A DNA stretch of 5,830 nucleotides from contig CAKZOY010000246.1 of assembly GCA_937138275.1 (NCBI GenBank), forward strand, positions 1 to 5,830, given 5' to 3'. The position numbers were made by a program, and so were the translations under genes. This DNA comes from an uncultured Chloroflexota bacterium. GTDB lineage: Bacteria > Chloroflexota > Anaerolineae > B4-G1 > DUEL01. Shown here piece after piece: positions 5,270-5,830 of the stretch. Under the pieces are notes generated by a model. The model was not told where the DNA came from, searched no databases, and saw nothing but the letters and a program-made list of their open reading frames with translations. The first letter of the stretch is position 1, and the number at the start of each line of letters is the position of its first letter.

Positions 5270-5628
5270 TGGGCATCGTCGGACCGTGTGGGGCGGGCAA
5301 GAGCACTCTGGTGCATGCCCTGCGGGCCCGCGGGATCGCTGCCCGCGAGATTGCCCAGGAGCACTCCGGCGTTCCCGCGATGTGGCAGCGGGTCACCCGC
5401 CCCCGGCACCTGGTCTATCTGGACGTCTCCCGGGAGGTGGCGGAGCGGCGGCTGGACCAGCGATTTCCCCCTGACGCCTGGCAGGAGATGACCGCGCGCC
5501 TCTCCCATGCCCGCGCCCACGCCGACCTGATCCTGGAGACCGACACCCTCACCCCCGACGAAATCGCCGAGCGGGTACTGGCATTTCTTGAGGGAACTGC
5601 CGAAGGGGTAGTTACTCCTGAGCAGTGA
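5269..5628 (+). CDS. Small P-loop nucleotide-binding protein, function unknown
   Basis: A 119-residue protein that begins almost at its Walker A motif, GPCGAGKST (Lys11, Ser12), so it should bind ATP or GTP. Other visible segments are AREIAQEHSGVPAMWQRVT, a beta-strand pattern HLVYLDVS that could hold a Walker B-type Asp, and a C-terminal SHARAHADLILETDTLTPDE. The size and fold pattern suggest a kinase-like P-loop protein, but no substrate site is recognisable. The GTG at 5269 is chosen because it overlaps the previous stop (TAGTG, 5267-5271) and follows GGGGAGGGG (5251-5259). The TTG at 5215, with GGGGAGA upstream, is an alternative adding 18 residues. The frame stays open far upstream, but that part is a shadow of the other two genes. 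It is the last gene of the operon. Confidence 0.75.
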   Translation: MGIVGPCGAGKSTLVHALRARGIAAREIAQEHSGVPAMWQRVTRPRHLVYLDVSREVAERRLDQRFPPDAWQEMTARLSHARAHADLILETDTLTPDEIAERVLAFLEGTAEGVVTPEQ

Positions 5629-5660
5629 TTAGATTGACAATGGCAAATTTTAAGTTATAA
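5629..5660. repeat. Right copy of the 32-base outer inverted repeat
   Basis: This starts directly after the stop codon of the P-loop gene and matches the reverse complement of 91-122 at 29 of 32 bases. The two copies bracket about 5.5 kb. As on the left, a promoter-like pair of hexamers pointing outward is embedded in it. Confidence 0.75.
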
Positions 5661-5661
5661 A
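5634..5661 (+). promoter_or_regulatory. Strong promoter pointing right, out of the window
   Basis: TTGACA (5634-5639) and TATAAA (5656-5661) are separated by 16 bases, the same geometry as the leftward promoter at 90-117. Transcription would begin near 5668. No start codon with a ribosome binding site follows within the window, so the product is either a small RNA or a gene beyond the edge. A second TTGACA at 5668-5673 has no matching -10. Confidence 0.6.
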
Positions 5662-5772
5662 CAAAAATTGACAGATGTGCCCTTGGAAAAGGCCGCTGGA
5701 AGGGCAAAGGCCAGACGGGCTATCGCCTTGGCGGCGCAAAATGGGCGGTTTTTAGCCCCCTCACCCCCCTTA
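5662..5772 (+). other. Non-coding sequence after the right-hand promoter, possible small RNA
   Basis: No coding frame is convincing. Read rightward, GCCCTT (5679-5684) can pair with AAGGGC (5700-5705), and the bases AAAGGCC occur twice. CGCC at 5724-5727 can pair with GGCG at 5744-5747, just before a short T run (5749-5753), which would be a weak terminator. A transcript of about 85 bases is possible but unproven. No known RNA family was recognised. Confidence 0.25.
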
Positions 5773-5814
5773 CCCCCCTCTCCCCCTTGCCCTGACGGGC
5801 GGGGGAGAGGGGGG
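5773..5814. repeat. Large GC-rich palindrome near the right edge
   Basis: A perfect 14-base stem joins 5773-5786 (C-rich, CCCTCTCCCCC) with 5801-5814. Inside it a second stem, GCCC-TGAC-GGGC (5789-5800), is separated by two unpaired T on the 5' side. The sequence differs from the hairpin repeat at 225-333 and 3794-3905, so it is a second palindrome family. It lacks a proper T run, so a repeat element is preferred over a terminator. Confidence 0.7.
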
Positions 5815-5830
5815 ACAGAGAGGGGTTTTG

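Noticed and set aside
91..5660. Composite transposon bounded by the outer inverted repeats
   Set aside because: There is no transposase or recombinase inside, no target-site duplication was identified, and lexA is a core gene. Kept only as an unexplained inverted repeat.
5711..5760. Resemblance of CCAGAC...TCGCC to the 5' end of RNase P RNA
   Set aside because: The conserved P4 segment (GAGGAAAGTCCGG-like) does not appear before the window end, and the C-rich palindrome follows instead.

Overview
The window looks like a chromosomal piece of a moderately GC-rich bacterium, most likely a Chloroflexota member of the Anaerolineae or a related thermophilic lineage. This is inference from protein style and regulatory signals, because no rRNA or other phylogenetic marker is present. 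Supporting signs are a LexA with a Gram-positive/Chloroflexota-type SOS box (CGAAC-N4-GTTCG), a small membrane protein ending in a TPTFTPTP tail, a large 7TM-GAF-PAS histidine kinase, a stand-alone SpoIIE/RsbX-like phosphatase next to a potassium-channel-type RCK_C protein, and GC-rich hairpin repeats between genes.

Layout. Positions 1-122 hold a strong outward (leftward) sigma-70-type promoter and a leader with tandem, partly competing hairpins; its gene lies outside the window. Positions 123-412 hold no gene but carry copy 1 of a dispersed hairpin repeat. A promoter at 390-418 precedes a two-gene rightward unit: a 58-aa single-helix membrane protein (461-637) and an 800-aa sensor histidine kinase (653-3055). 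lexA (3065-3718) is convergent on the minus strand. The two units meet at a nested hairpin across the kinase stop codon. The lexA promoter is a perfect TTGACA-N17-TATAAT with the SOS box inside its spacer. Positions 3781-4037 hold copy 2 of the hairpin repeat, in inverted orientation, then a second rightward promoter and a pyrimidine-rich leader.

Positions 4038-5628 form a tightly coupled three-gene operon: a stand-alone PP2C/SpoIIE-type phosphatase, a short membrane protein with an RCK_C (TrkA_C) domain that looks like an internally deleted potassium channel, and a 119-aa P-loop protein. The genes overlap by ATGA and TAGTG. Immediately after the last stop lies an inverted copy (29 of 32 bases) of the promoter at 91-122, again pointing outward, followed by non-coding sequence and a large GC-rich palindrome that runs nearly to the window end.

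How the genes may work together. lexA is a self-regulated SOS repressor and looks functionally independent. The kinase has no response regulator in view and is an orphan here. The phosphatase, RCK_C protein and P-loop protein are translationally coupled and probably act together. A membrane ligand-sensing RCK_C protein paired with a phosphatase suggests a small signalling module, but its ligand and target cannot be read from this sequence.
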